A DNA stretch of 64,000 nucleotides, taken from the NCBI RefSeq assembly GCF_028858725.1, contig NC_084772.1:22669548-22733547 (forward strand), written 5' to 3'. A model generated the notes under the pieces. The model had not been told where the DNA came from and searched no databases. It worked only from the letters and a program-made list of their open reading frames with translations. This document shows, piece after piece, positions 12,001 through 23,024 of the stretch (the first letter of the stretch is position 1; each line of letters begins with the position of its first letter). The position numbers and the translations under genes were made by a program. Source of the stretch: Colius striatus (Eukaryota; Chordata; Aves; Coliiformes; Coliidae).

Positions 12001-14629
12001 GAACAGCAGACTGGCTCTGGGGATTCAGATGAAGGGTTCTGTAAATTTTAAAAGAAATGGTCTCCAAAAACTAATGATGTCTGCTTTCCAATTCATTAAT
12101 AATGTGGAGCGGGGAGATGGGAGTGAGAAGCAGGCCATGCTTTGAAATATCAAAATGTAACAAGGAAAAAAACGACGAGAGCTCATCTCATTGGGGTCAT
12201 AAAGCTGGGAGAAAGCAGCAGGCTGCAGGGGAACACAGTGTCAGTGCCCAGAGGGAAGGAAATTGCACTGTATGTTCTGCTGCATGTAATTTATGTACAG
12301 ACTCTTTGCCAATGTTGATGTAAAATGTCTGTGCTGAAAAAGATGTTGCTGTATTGACAGAGCTCTTTCAGTGTTTTTGTTTAAGGTGACTTACTACACA
12401 GGATGTCTGATGGATTTTTAAAACAGATCTGAATTGTCTTAGCATATTTATAAATGACTCTTGTTAAACCTTCCCCTTCACGTTTCGCATTGCATGCACA
12501 AAACTGAGTAACAAGAACCTGAACCTTGCCTGTAGTTAATAGTAGAAGAAAACCCCTCAGGCAAGGCCTAATGAACGAAGAGCAATTCTGAGCTTTCATC
12601 TGTAATATCTGGAGAGACTGTGCCGTTCCAAGGGCTGCCTGGACACATCGTGTGACCTTGCTGCTTTACATCGTGACGATTTCCCATTACGGGGATGCTG
12701 TTTGCATGGAGGTGCTATTGTGCAGATATTATGTGAGTCTCTGCCTTGTGTGTGCAGAGCTTGCAGTTAATAAAAGATGTCTGTGCTTGGAAGAGTTTCC
12801 AGAGCAGGAAGGTGGGCAGCGGGAGGATTTAGCTCTGCCTTTTATTTTGACAAAGCTGTTAGATTTTCAAAGTGAGGTTACGGTTTTCCTCCTATCTTCT
12901 CCTTTTATTTGTGTGATATTTTCTCATCTCAGCTCAAAACCTGCCGTCAGTGATGACTGGTGAGGCTCTGGGGAGCAGCCTGTGCTGCTGCCAACCTGTA
13001 GCTGGCTGGCACTGCCAACTGTGCAGCTAGCACTTGGCCAGAGAGAGCTGGGCACAGGGCAGGGGCTCTGGTACAGGCACTGGCATGAGCACAGACACTG
13101 ACACGGGCACTGGCAGGCTCTAACTGTACCCGCATGTGCCAGGTGCAGCGAAGGGCACTGGCCACAGCGACTGCACCAGCCCTCCCATCCCGGGCCCTCG
13201 GTTTGGCCCAGTGTTTGGCAGAGTATGTTTTAGCCCCAGTAGGACCAAGGACCTGTCTCTGCTGCATTGTGCTACCCTGAAGGGATGTTTTTCATGGCCT
13301 GCTTTCACCATCTGCAGGTCTCCTCTGTTTTCTTCAGCTTGAGTCACATCACCTCAGCAGCAAGTTGTACTCAAGCCAAGTAACTTCTCTTGGATATGGG
13401 AGCAGGGGGTTCAAAGGAGCGTTTAGTAAGTGGCAGCGTGTGCTTGGGGTAGCCTTTTCTCTCAGAAGAGCTGTTTTCATGAGGGCTTCTGCTGAGTTGC
13501 AGAATCAGGAGTGTCTGGGATGTGGTGAGTGATTTTTGGGCCAGGAGGCTTGACCTGAGTTTTGTTTTCTTGCTAAAGCCACAGCCGTGGTAGTGGGTGA
13601 AGGGGGACTCTGCATCATGTTTGCAATGTGTTCACAAAACAGGTTTCTCTTACAGCATTGTAAATGCTGTGCATTTCTTCACCGAGGTGCCACGGGGTCC
13701 TCAGTACTCACAGGTATGCCTCAGTTGCCCCTAGAGCAAACCACAAATGCACTGGCACCATCTTCTAAAGCCGCAGCCTTCACCTGTGGGTGTTTTCTGC
13801 GTGTTCCTGGTCTCCAGTGAATGTAACCAGCCTGCATTTACAGACCTTCCCATGAACGGCAGCAATGATATAGCCATGTGTATCAAATCTTCCACTTTCC
13901 TCATGTTTGTGTCTTAAATGTTTCCTTGGAGAAGAGCTGGGGAATTTGTTTCCTCAGGAAATCTCAAGATAGATTGATAAGAATTTTCTTGAAGGTTTTC
14001 CAGTGAAGTTGCTGGTTGTTATTCTGTTTCTCTGCACAAGGTTATGGAATGACTTGCCTGCAGCCACGTAGTTGGTCAGTGGAGCAGACAACAGTTCACA
14101 GCTGCTTCAGTGGAGATGCAGTTGTGTGCATAAGGACTGTCTTATGGAATCAGTAAAGATATGAGAGCCGACTGATCTGTGAAGGCCATTTTCATGGATG
14201 CTCTTCACCGAGCTACTTGGCAACTGAGTTGATTTTTGTGTCCGTGATCTTCCAGCAGGAATCATTCTGTCTTGGAGCTTGGCAGTAACATTACTGTAGC
14301 CACCAAGACCTTGGCATGAGCTGTTATATTTTTAAGGTCTTTGCTGTTGGTGACAGGGAAATGAGCCAGCATTCCAGTGTAAAATATAAAGATTCCATAA
14401 ACCCAAATTTCCTGAGTGCTGTGCCCCAGGTAGACTGACTGAAGCGTGATGACTGACTCAAAGAAGTTATGCATTCCTTTCTGATTTGCATCAGTTTGCT
14501 GCTGATTGCTTTTCCAAACTTTTATCTAAAAGATGAAAACAAAAAAAGGTTTTGCTGGAGGAGCAAAAAGTTGTCCCCAGGTTGGACACTGTGCTCCAGC
14601 TGAGGGTCAGGCCTGCAGCTCACCTCGCG
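3091..14629. other. Intergenic, no gene recognised
   Basis: About 11.5 kb of mixed-composition sequence with only short chance open frames. I recognise no exon, RNA gene or clear transposon. AT-rich parts at 8,560-8,900 and 11,700-12,100 could hold conserved noncoding elements but carry no diagnostic motif cluster. Confidence 0.6.
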
Positions 14630-14932
14630 TGTCCCGAGGCTAGGGCATCGCTTTTTTCTGTTGTATCTAGTGACAGGACAAGGGGTAATGGAAGAAAGCT
14701 GGAACACAAAAAGTTCCATTTAAATACAAGGAAAAACTGTTTCACTGTGAGGTGAGGGAGCCCTGGCCCGGGCTGCCCAGGGAGGTTGGGGAGGCTCCTT
14801 CTCAGGAGGTTTCCAAACCCGCCTGGACACGTCCCTGTGTGACCTGATCTAGGTGGGACTTGCTTTGGCAGGGGGGTTGGACCACATGATCTCTAAAGGT
14901 CCCTTCCAACCCCTACCACTCTGTGACTGTGA
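14630..14932 (+). mobile_element. CR1 LINE, 5'-truncated 3' end
   Basis: Plus-oriented CR1 tail. The end of ORF2 is readable as [20 protein letters not shown] and then [15 protein letters not shown]. Next comes the typical CR1 3' region with GGGCTGCCCAGGGAGG, GACCTGATCTAGGTGG and GATCTCTAAAGGTCCCTTCC. It ends in a degenerate terminal repeat (CTCTGTGACTGTGA) at 14,932. Confidence 0.93.
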
Positions 14933-15329
14933 TTTTCCTTTGTCACAACAGTGCCACATCCCTGCCTGGCATCCGCACAGGTCCACAGTAGCGCCAGCCC
15001 CATTCCCGCTTGGGAACGGCAGATTCTCGGTGCTTCCTGCCTGCAGACCTTGCACTCACCTCTATGGAATTTCACTTCATTCCCCCAGCTCATTTCTCCC
15101 ATTTATGAATTTTAACTCCTATCTTTCTTGCAGTTCCACCTAGATTTGTTATTTGCAGGTGTAGCTAACATTCCCTGTTCCTGCACGACACATATTCCAC
15201 AGCACAAAAATGGAATAAAGCCTTTCAAAAGCTCTAGGTACACCCTTCCATTCCACAGAGAATCATTGAGAACTACTCATGTGATGGGGCTCTTCAACAA
15301 GTTCTGTACCTAAGTTACCTTTGCATATT

Positions 15330-15660
15330 TTCTATTGTAGTTTTATGTACATCACGTTTCTTTAGCTTGCTTACAAGCAGACTATGTGAGACAGCATCAG
15401 GAACTGCTGTAAGGTCGACATATATGACACGTGTTCTATCTCTTCTATCTTTTTACCATTTTGTGGAAGGAACTTAGAGATTTGCTCTTGGCAAATCAGT
15501 GTTGGTTGTTACCTATCTTCTCGTTATCTTTCAGGTGCTTACAAATTGATTAATTACTGGTTTTCCAGAAACTGGAGCTAAGCTGGCTGATCTATAATGC
15601 TCTGACTTCTCTTTCCTCTACCCTCTTTTTATAGGCAGACACTATGTTTGCTGTTGGTTG
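15330..15660 (-). mobile_element. Old CR1-like LINE fragment (reverse transcriptase part)
   Basis: Read on the minus strand, the fragment matches the CR1 RT block around the catalytic region: VIYVDLTAVPDAVSHSLLVS corresponds to the usual VIYLDLCKAFDTVPHNILVS. A further match lies upstream (NYRSASLAPVSGK). Several stops show it is an old, dead copy. Ends are approximate. Confidence 0.65.
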
Positions 15661-16231
15661 GTCTTCCAGTAGTTCATGAGGTCTTAAATGCTCTTAAACT
15701 GCTTCAGTCAGTTCTTTACATACCCTACACTGGGATTCCTGGGACCTTTCCTCAGTAGCCATCATTTTGTAAGCCCAAGTGATGCTGATGGGAGCTGCAC
15801 AGATCCATCGCCTCTGAAAGCCAGACCCTGCGCCTGTCACGACTGTGTTTCAGGTGTCATCACCTGGAACACTGGTTGGAGGTGAGAAGCTGCAGTAAGA
15901 GCATATGAATGGTGGGAGGAACATGTCTGTACCCTTCATCTGGTGCATCAGGCTGCAGGAATGCCTGGCAGGGAAGATTTCTGTATTTTGAGCTGCCTGC
16001 TTGTAGATTTCTTGTTTCATCACAAAACCTTGATTTTTCCACTGAGGAGGAAATTCAGAGATCTGCCAGAGGGATTGTGTCTCGGTGGTGTTCAGGTATT
16101 GCCTGACCATCCTTTTCCCACTCCTTTTCACACATGCAGCATCTCCCTAGCAGTTCCCTTTCCAGCACTTCACACCAAACGTGGCTGGCTGAAGATTCCT
16201 TGCAACGGGTGTGAAAATGCCCAGATCCATG

Positions 16232-16287
16232 AAAAAATCTCCTGTGAAGAGTCCAGAAAATCCAGAAAAATCTCCTGTGAAGAGTGA
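16232..16287 (+). repeat. 33-bp direct duplication
   Basis: AAAATCTCCTGTGAAGAGT occurs twice, 33 bp apart. It reads as KKSPVKSPENPEKSPVKS in one frame, but there is no splice or length support for a gene. Confidence 0.7.
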
Positions 16288-19200
16288 GCTCTCATTTCAG
16301 ATAACGAGCCAGATTTCGGTGGGAGCCTGTGCTGGGCTGCCTGGGCATCGGGCTTGCTTGCCAAAGGGACTGTGCCAGGCACCCGGCCCCGAGGGCAGGC
16401 GCTGCGGCACAGGACGTGCCAGATGACCCAGCCCCGTCTGGCCCTTTGCAGATCCGAGATAGGCCATGGATTCCACAGCAGGGCTCTGTTCTCATGACAG
16501 ATACCCAAAGGCAGATTTTCTTTTAATTAAATGTGAAAATCTATAATGCAGTCAGCATGATGCCTCTTGGTATGTTTATTTTTATACCCTATTTATTTGC
16601 TTTTGTTCTCAACATATGCTTTCATTATGAGGGGGATTTTTATGCTGACCATCTGTGCATTATGAATGAATTTCAGATAGGACTTGAAGGACTTGAGGAG
16701 CTGGATAGAGGTCAGCTGAGTTTTGTAATATCTGAGTGGAAATGGGTGTCGTTTACACTTGTGGAATAAACACCAACTAATCTTTTTCTTAAAATAATAT
16801 TGAAGTTGCAAAGTCGACATTTTTAAGCTGTTGTCTCCACGCTCCAGGATTACCAGGCTTTGGAGATTAGTGTTCATGTAGTTAGAGTTTCACTTTCTGT
16901 CTCTACACTCAGGAAAAAGAATTTATTGTTTCAATAATAGTCTGCCTACATTTTAGGGCAAAAAGCATTGAATTTCCCTAGCACTGGAGGTGATGGCAGT
17001 TGTCTGTGTGTTTGTGTGACTGTAACTGTAGTTCTGTACCCTGTCCAGTTTCAAGTCTTGGGGAACAGGTTGGATAACCCCAGGCACAGCTCTGTGGATT
17101 GTCAGCAAGAAAGCAAGAAGGGAGCATGCCAAGCTCTGGCTGACGTAGTACCTAGATCTGTGCTTGTCTGCCAAGACAGGGATTTGCTGCTCTCTCCAGT
17201 CCTTCCTCTACCTGTCCTCTTGGCACGGTTTAAAATGATGAAACATCCCTCATGTGCATCTCCCTGCTGAACACTCACTGCCCATGTGAGCCCCACAGCC
17301 TGTGTTTGTAACACAAGAAGTGGAAGCCCTCAGTGCCTCTGGATCCTTGCACAGAATTGGAAAGCACTGTCCAGCTCTGCCCCTTCTGCCAAGGAGCAGC
17401 TTTAGTGACTCTCACCAGGAGGAGCAGCACCAGCAACATGGGCAGGCAGAGGGGAGAACCGGTCTTGCCATGGGTCCCAGCTCTGCTGGAAGGAGCTCTT
17501 TGGCAGGAGTGCTGCAGGAGTAGTGACTCCTTCAAGCTTTTAATTCCTCTGAGTCTACCAGCTTTCAGCCCTCCTTCCTCTTTGCCTTGTTATTTTCCCT
17601 TTTGACCCCTTTTCTGTGCTCCGAGGTCAAGGTTGAGGGTCTGTCCTCTGCAGAAGATGGGTACTGTGCCTGTCAGTGGTGCACTGCATGGGAGAGATGA
17701 GCAGAATGCCCAGGCAGGGACCTCGCCGGTGCCAGCACCCTCCGTGCCGGGGCAGGCGCCGCGCTGTGTCCGCGCTGCTGCGGGACGGGGCTGGCACAGG
17801 GCTGGCACAGAGAGCTGTCGGGAGCCTGTCCTGGTGCTGGTATTTCACAGCTGAAGCTGAGTGAGGCAGAGACAATGTGCTTGAGCATTCTGTCTGAGGG
17901 GAGATTGGGGAGGGGGAGAGGGAAAAGGGCTGTTAGATCTATCGCTGGCAATTTAGATTCAGAGACATTTCATCTGCAGTTCCCTCAAGTGTTGAATTGA
18001 ATAAAACCAGCAGCAGCAGTGGAAGAGGAGGTGGGGGAAGGGCTCTGAGCACTCTCGGCTAAACAAAAAGAGACAGGCAGCTCATAAAAAAAAGGAATTG
18101 CATCCTTGGGCTCCAGAGGCAGCAGGAAGGGAGGAGAACGCGTGGCAGAGCCCACCCGGCAGGCAGGGAGGCCCTGGGCAGACGCTGCCAAAGGCTCCCA
18201 GTGTTTTGGCAGCCTGAGCAGATCACAGGGTTTACTTCTGGGTGTCGTGATTTTCTGTGGGTTTTTTGAAGCTCCAGTTGTAGAATCAAGCAGAAGGAAC
18301 AGAGTTCTAGGCTTCATTTGTGGTATTAAAACAAATTCTACTTCAGTTTCTAGTGCTCCGGGAGAAAAGTGCAAAAGTGAAACCCTCAAGGGTCAAAAAT
18401 CCATCAGAAAGAGCAACTTAGCACACACAGTTTTATAAACACTGGGTGTCAGGGGCCTGACTCGTGGTTCCCAGTGCAGTCATGAGATGGCAGAACTGTG
18501 CTCATCGGGAGGTGTTTCTGTTCATCTGCCTTTGAGAGGGGATTGTTGCAGGTTTTTGTTCTGGCTGTGTGTCGCAGCACTTGTTTTTCTCTGGGTCTGG
18601 CCTTCATTCCACAGGCGTTAGGTGAGGACAGCTCTCACAGAGCCGCTCAGCCCAGCCCTGCCTGAAAAGAGTGGCAGCCATTTGAGAGAATTAGATTACA
18701 GCAGAAAATAGATGATGGGGGTGTCTCTGGCCGTGCGCGAGTGTGGGGGCACTGCTCAGTCACAGAGACGCATTGGGTGTCTCAGGGCAGCTGGGACCCT
18801 CACAGCACCCCATGACCCTGATGTAACCTGCAACAGCGTGGGGTAACAGGGGCCTGATGCTGCCAGAGCAGGCACCGGGTGCTGGAGCGGGGCCTGTTCA
18901 CACTGCCCAAGTCCCACCCCTCTGGCTGGGACTCAGGAGGGTGCTGGCTGATGCTGCTTGGGCATAAGCTTCTCCAAAACGTGTTCCTGCCACAAGGGGA
19001 AATGTAGGTCTTTTGTTTTCCTCCCATCTTCTTTATTGACCTCCTTGCCCCCTTGTAACACCACAGTGAGAGCCGAGACCCCACTGCGCTCCCGGGGACT
19101 CACACTGGCAGGTGCTGTGTGCAGCCTCGGGCAGGGGACAGGCTGGGGGCAGGAGGGAGGATGGCAGTCAGGGAGGCAGCCAGTGGTGCAGCTCTCCATG

Positions 19201-19929
19201 CTTCACAGAGAGGAGCTATCTGCATGAGGAGCACGTGAAGTCAGGACCTGGCACTGAGGTCTGGCCAGCACCGCGTTACCCGGCAGCGGGACGGCTCGGG
19301 CTGCTCTCTGAAACCCTGCTGGTTGTGACTCAGTCAAGTGCTGGGCTTGCCTTTAAATGTCCCCTGCCTTTGCTGGTGCTCATGAGGAAGGGCATGTGCA
19401 GTACAAAGGGTGAGGAGTCTCAGGGCAGGCAGTGGTACCTTTCTTTCAAGTCATTTCAGCTGTAAAACAGGGGTCACAATTCTTACCTACGTCACAAGGA
19501 TTTGGTAGCCTGATTATCTACGGCCTGTAAAAGACTGAAGAAGTCTTACTGTGAACCTAGGACCAAAGAGCAAAGAATGAGAGAGGCTGTCTTATGGGCA
19601 TGTATTATGCTGCCCTGATTTTCTCCCTGTGTTATCGATCCAGCAGCTTGCTAGCATCCAGCCCTGCCTACTGCAGTGGTTTGATTCATTTCTAAGCATC
19701 ATTATTTTTCATGTTGTGGTCTTCCCCTGCTTGGGGTGCTTCTTACTGCCCATCCCCAAAAACGTCCGTTCCTGTCTGTGTTTTATGGCATGCGCTGCTC
19801 CCACACGTGTGTGTGTGCACACCAGGGAGATGGAGAGGCAGCTTCAGCTACACTAAGCAATTAAACTCCGGTAGCTCAGGGATGAGCAGGAGGCCGTGAT
19901 TTTCTTTTCCTTTGCAGTAATTGCCTCTG

Positions 19930-20260
19930 CAATCAGCTTTGATCACCCGAGAGCAAAGGAGATGAGTGCTGCAAGTTGACATCAGTGGTTTTAATATATC
20001 CATTTACATATACAGGAGCAGTGCAGCATACAGCTTTCCACAGCGCCTCTGACCTGAAACCATCGCCGCTCCATAGACACCTCATTTAATTTAATACTTC
20101 ACCGCCACTGCGGAAGCCACAGGATGGGGATGGGAGGGGGGATAATCAAACCCTCACTCTCTCGCTCTCTGTGAATGTCTCTAGAAATGACATGAAAGTA
20201 ATTGCTTTTGAAAAGCAAAGCAGAAATGGCACAATTGATTCCACTTAAATGAGAGGAGAA
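19930..20260. promoter_or_regulatory. Candidate conserved noncoding element with TCF/LEF-type site
   Basis: This block has even composition, a TCF/LEF-like CTTTGATC at 19,937-19,944, TTTAATTTAATA near 20,085 and AAGTAATTGCTTTTGAAAAG near 20,197. No coding frame is seen. The call rests on texture and motifs only. Confidence 0.3.
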
Positions 20261-22877
20261 GGGGTGGGGGTGGGGGATATTCACCCTAAACATGCCATCT
20301 TCTTTCCTGCTGCAAGCAAATCGCTTTGTGGGACTGTGTGGGGACGAAGGAAAGGTGGGTTCGTCTCTGAACAGCAAGGCAGGGGAAGGAGCAAGCTCAG
20401 ACAGGCAGTGCTGCTTTGAGCTGGATGCAGCGTCTCACAGACCCAGATAGACACTGCTTCATGAAGCCATATGACATCCCCTGTCGTCACAGGCATGTCT
20501 GTTGCTGGGGAGCTGGTAGGAAGCTTCATTGCATTGAAAATCCTAGAATCGTTCTGCCTCTAAAGCACACTCATTCGCCTTGCAGCTGGGGGAAGGGGGC
20601 ATTTATCCTGCATGCGAGGAGACAGCAGTTGCTCTCCATCTCCCATCCATCTCAGATTATCCCTGTGGGTAACGCTGTGTGAGCCCAAGGCTTCGGAAGC
20701 CATGCAGCCCCACGCCCATCCTTCCACCAGGCCCTGTGCCTAGCAGCCCCCTGCCACAGCCAGAGCTGCTCCGTGCTTTGCCTGGTTGGGCTGCCACTGC
20801 CTTAGGGGTTTGCTGTGCCCTGGTCCAGAGTGCTGCCGGGCTGAGGGGCTTCCTGGGGGCGCTGTGCAGACAGAAGTCCTGGAATTGATTTTAAGTGTGT
20901 TGCTTGCTCTTTGTCTCAGAGAGGGAGAGCAAGCAGTCCCTAGGTCTTTGCTACTTTATTATCTCTTTGTTCTTCATCTTAACCTGCACGGTGGCCGGCT
21001 GGTTGCTGCCCAAGTCCAGCCACAGCCAATGTCTGGCTTTGCCATTTTCCCAGCAGCCAGGAATCAAGGGCTGCTGTGGAAACGCAGTGTCTGGGGTTGA
21101 AAGGAGGAGGTAGCACCTGCCCGGCAGCCTTACACAGCAGAGAGGGAGGAGGAAGACAGAGTTCTGTTTGCACCAGGCTGAATGAGGTGGCAAGTGGAAA
21201 GTCCTTCATGCTCTGGTGCTTGTTTTGTTCTCTGGCAAATACAGGAAGAAACCACCTCATGGGAGCCTTGGATGTTCTTCCTTGGGCAGACTCAGGTAGC
21301 TTTGTACCTAGGCAGAGCTGAGGATTTGCAGACCATCTCTCACACTTGGTTCAGCCCGTGCTCATGTTGTGATGGACGCTGCTGTCGCTGCCAGCAGCTG
21401 GACTCTGGCAGGCTCTCAGCCCAGTTTGGCAGTGTGTCCTGGGCTCTGCAGAGCACACAGTGTTCACTGCTGCATCCTGTATTCAGCACAGAGGCTGTCC
21501 CCAGTGCTGCAGTGTACAGGCCCGGGAGCACACATGCACACACTCAGAGCCACTCATAACTTAGAGGTTTTCTTTCCTTTTGGTGGGCGTTTTGCTGGAC
21601 AGCTATAACCTTTTCCACTGTGGGTCTGAAGGGGATACGTGCTCACAGAATACAGCTTGGAGGAATAGAGGCCACTGTGCTAATAACAATGTCTCCAATA
21701 CCTCTGTAATGTAGATGTTAACATCATTTTATGTTAATTGCATGCAAATTGATTATTAATGCATTTCTTGAATGTTGACAGCTGGGTGACTATCTTCAGT
21801 AAATATGTTTTACTAATCAGTTGGCATTTAATTAATATCCAGATTCTCTCCAGGTTTAGTGAGACAGCTAATGAACCCTTCAGGCCCTTCAGTTGCTGCG
21901 TATGATGCAGGAGGTCCATGGTGCTGCTGACAGGCCTCTGCAGGGCACAGGCAGGTGGGCTGGGGACTGCAACAGTGCCAGCAGGACAGACAGACACGTG
22001 CCCAGGAGAAGATTCTGGGAGATGTCCTGAGCTGGAGCAGAGCTAGAGATGGCTGGGCACATCCTGCCTTTGTGCGTGACACTGCAGTCGTGGGAGTGTG
22101 TTTGCACCCATGAGATGCAGCTTCTCTCACCTGTCAGAGGTGGTGAGCAGCATCCCTGAGACATCCATCATAAAAGCCATGGTGGCCAGTGGCCAGCAGC
22201 TGCTTCATGCGGGGCTGCTGCAGCACTGCTGGCTCCAGCAGATCGATACTTTAGTCTTGTCATGCTAATTGCTCCTCGGTGGACATTCATGATCCTTTCC
22301 TACTCCCTCCCTGTGTAAACTCTTTACAGCTGGGATGTCAAGAAGTGAAAATGCTGAGCCCTCAAAGCCTGCTCCTGTTGGCACAGGACAAGAGGGTTGG
22401 TTGACCAAGCTGCAGGGTACCAGGGCTCCCCTTCCCCTCTGCTCCACGGACGGTGACCTGGCTGTGTCCTTGGTGCACAGAGCCCCAAAATACACACAGA
22501 TCAGGAGCTGGTTGTTTAGTCACTACTTAGGATTACTTTTGTTTTGCTCAGTTGCTCTTTGTGTCCCTCAGCCATTCTCTGACACCCTCTGTGAGCAGAG
22601 GAGGCAGGTACCCTGGTGCAGCAGAGTCCCTGCCTTCCCAGAGTTGGACACACGGCTGCTGCCGCGGGCGAGCGTGTCAGATCACACCTACCATATTGGC
22701 TTCCTGTCCCCAGAACATCAGGTTTTTGCAGCTAACGTGTGCAGGGGGGGTGTCTCCTCCCGACAATCCCCACCCCCAGCAGCATCAGGCCTGTGCTGTT
22801 CGGGGTTTTGTTAAGCCGTTTAGTATTAATTGATTTTTTTTTCCATTTTTTCTTTCTTTCCCTGGGCGGGTCAATAG

Positions 22878-23024
22878 CTGGATGCTCAAGAGCAGAGGAT
22901 CTATCAACTGCAGACCAAGCAGAGGGAGAGGCAGGCAGAACTGGAGCAGAAATGCAGCCGGATCCAGCAGCTCAGCCAGGACCTGGAGGGCGGCCACCAG
23001 CTGCAGGAGGAAGCTCAGCAGCAG
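22878..23024 (+). CDS. Coiled-coil exon, possible PMFBP1 ortholog fragment
   Basis: A 147-bp, 49-codon open stretch flanked by a long pyrimidine tract with AG acceptor (CAATAG) and a GTAGGAG donor; both borders are phase 0. The peptide is strongly coiled-coil: it opens LDAQEQRIYQLQTKQRERQA and ends QLQEEAQQQ, rich in Q/E/R with leucines at heptad spacing. In human the gene beside DHX38, facing it tail to tail, is the sperm coiled-coil gene PMFBP1. Here that predicts a plus-strand gene to the left of DHX38, as seen. I could not find a second convincing exon between 23 and 42 kb, so the gene may be fast-evolving, decayed, or made of exons too short to see. Exon status is better supported than gene identity. 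Confidence 0.5.

Larger units (their letters stand above)
14933..22877. other. Mostly intergenic, with possible conserved elements
   Basis: No gene is recognised apart from the LINE fossil at 15.3 kb. AT-rich stretches at 16,500-16,700 (TTAATTAAATG) and 21,700-21,850 (GCATGCAAATTGATTATTAA, TTTAATTAAT) and a block at 19,930-20,260 resemble conserved noncoding sequence. Confidence 0.5.

Noticed and set aside
16211-16426. Small KSP-repeat protein
   Set aside because: A single 33-bp duplication makes the motif. There is no start context, splice site or conservation evidence.
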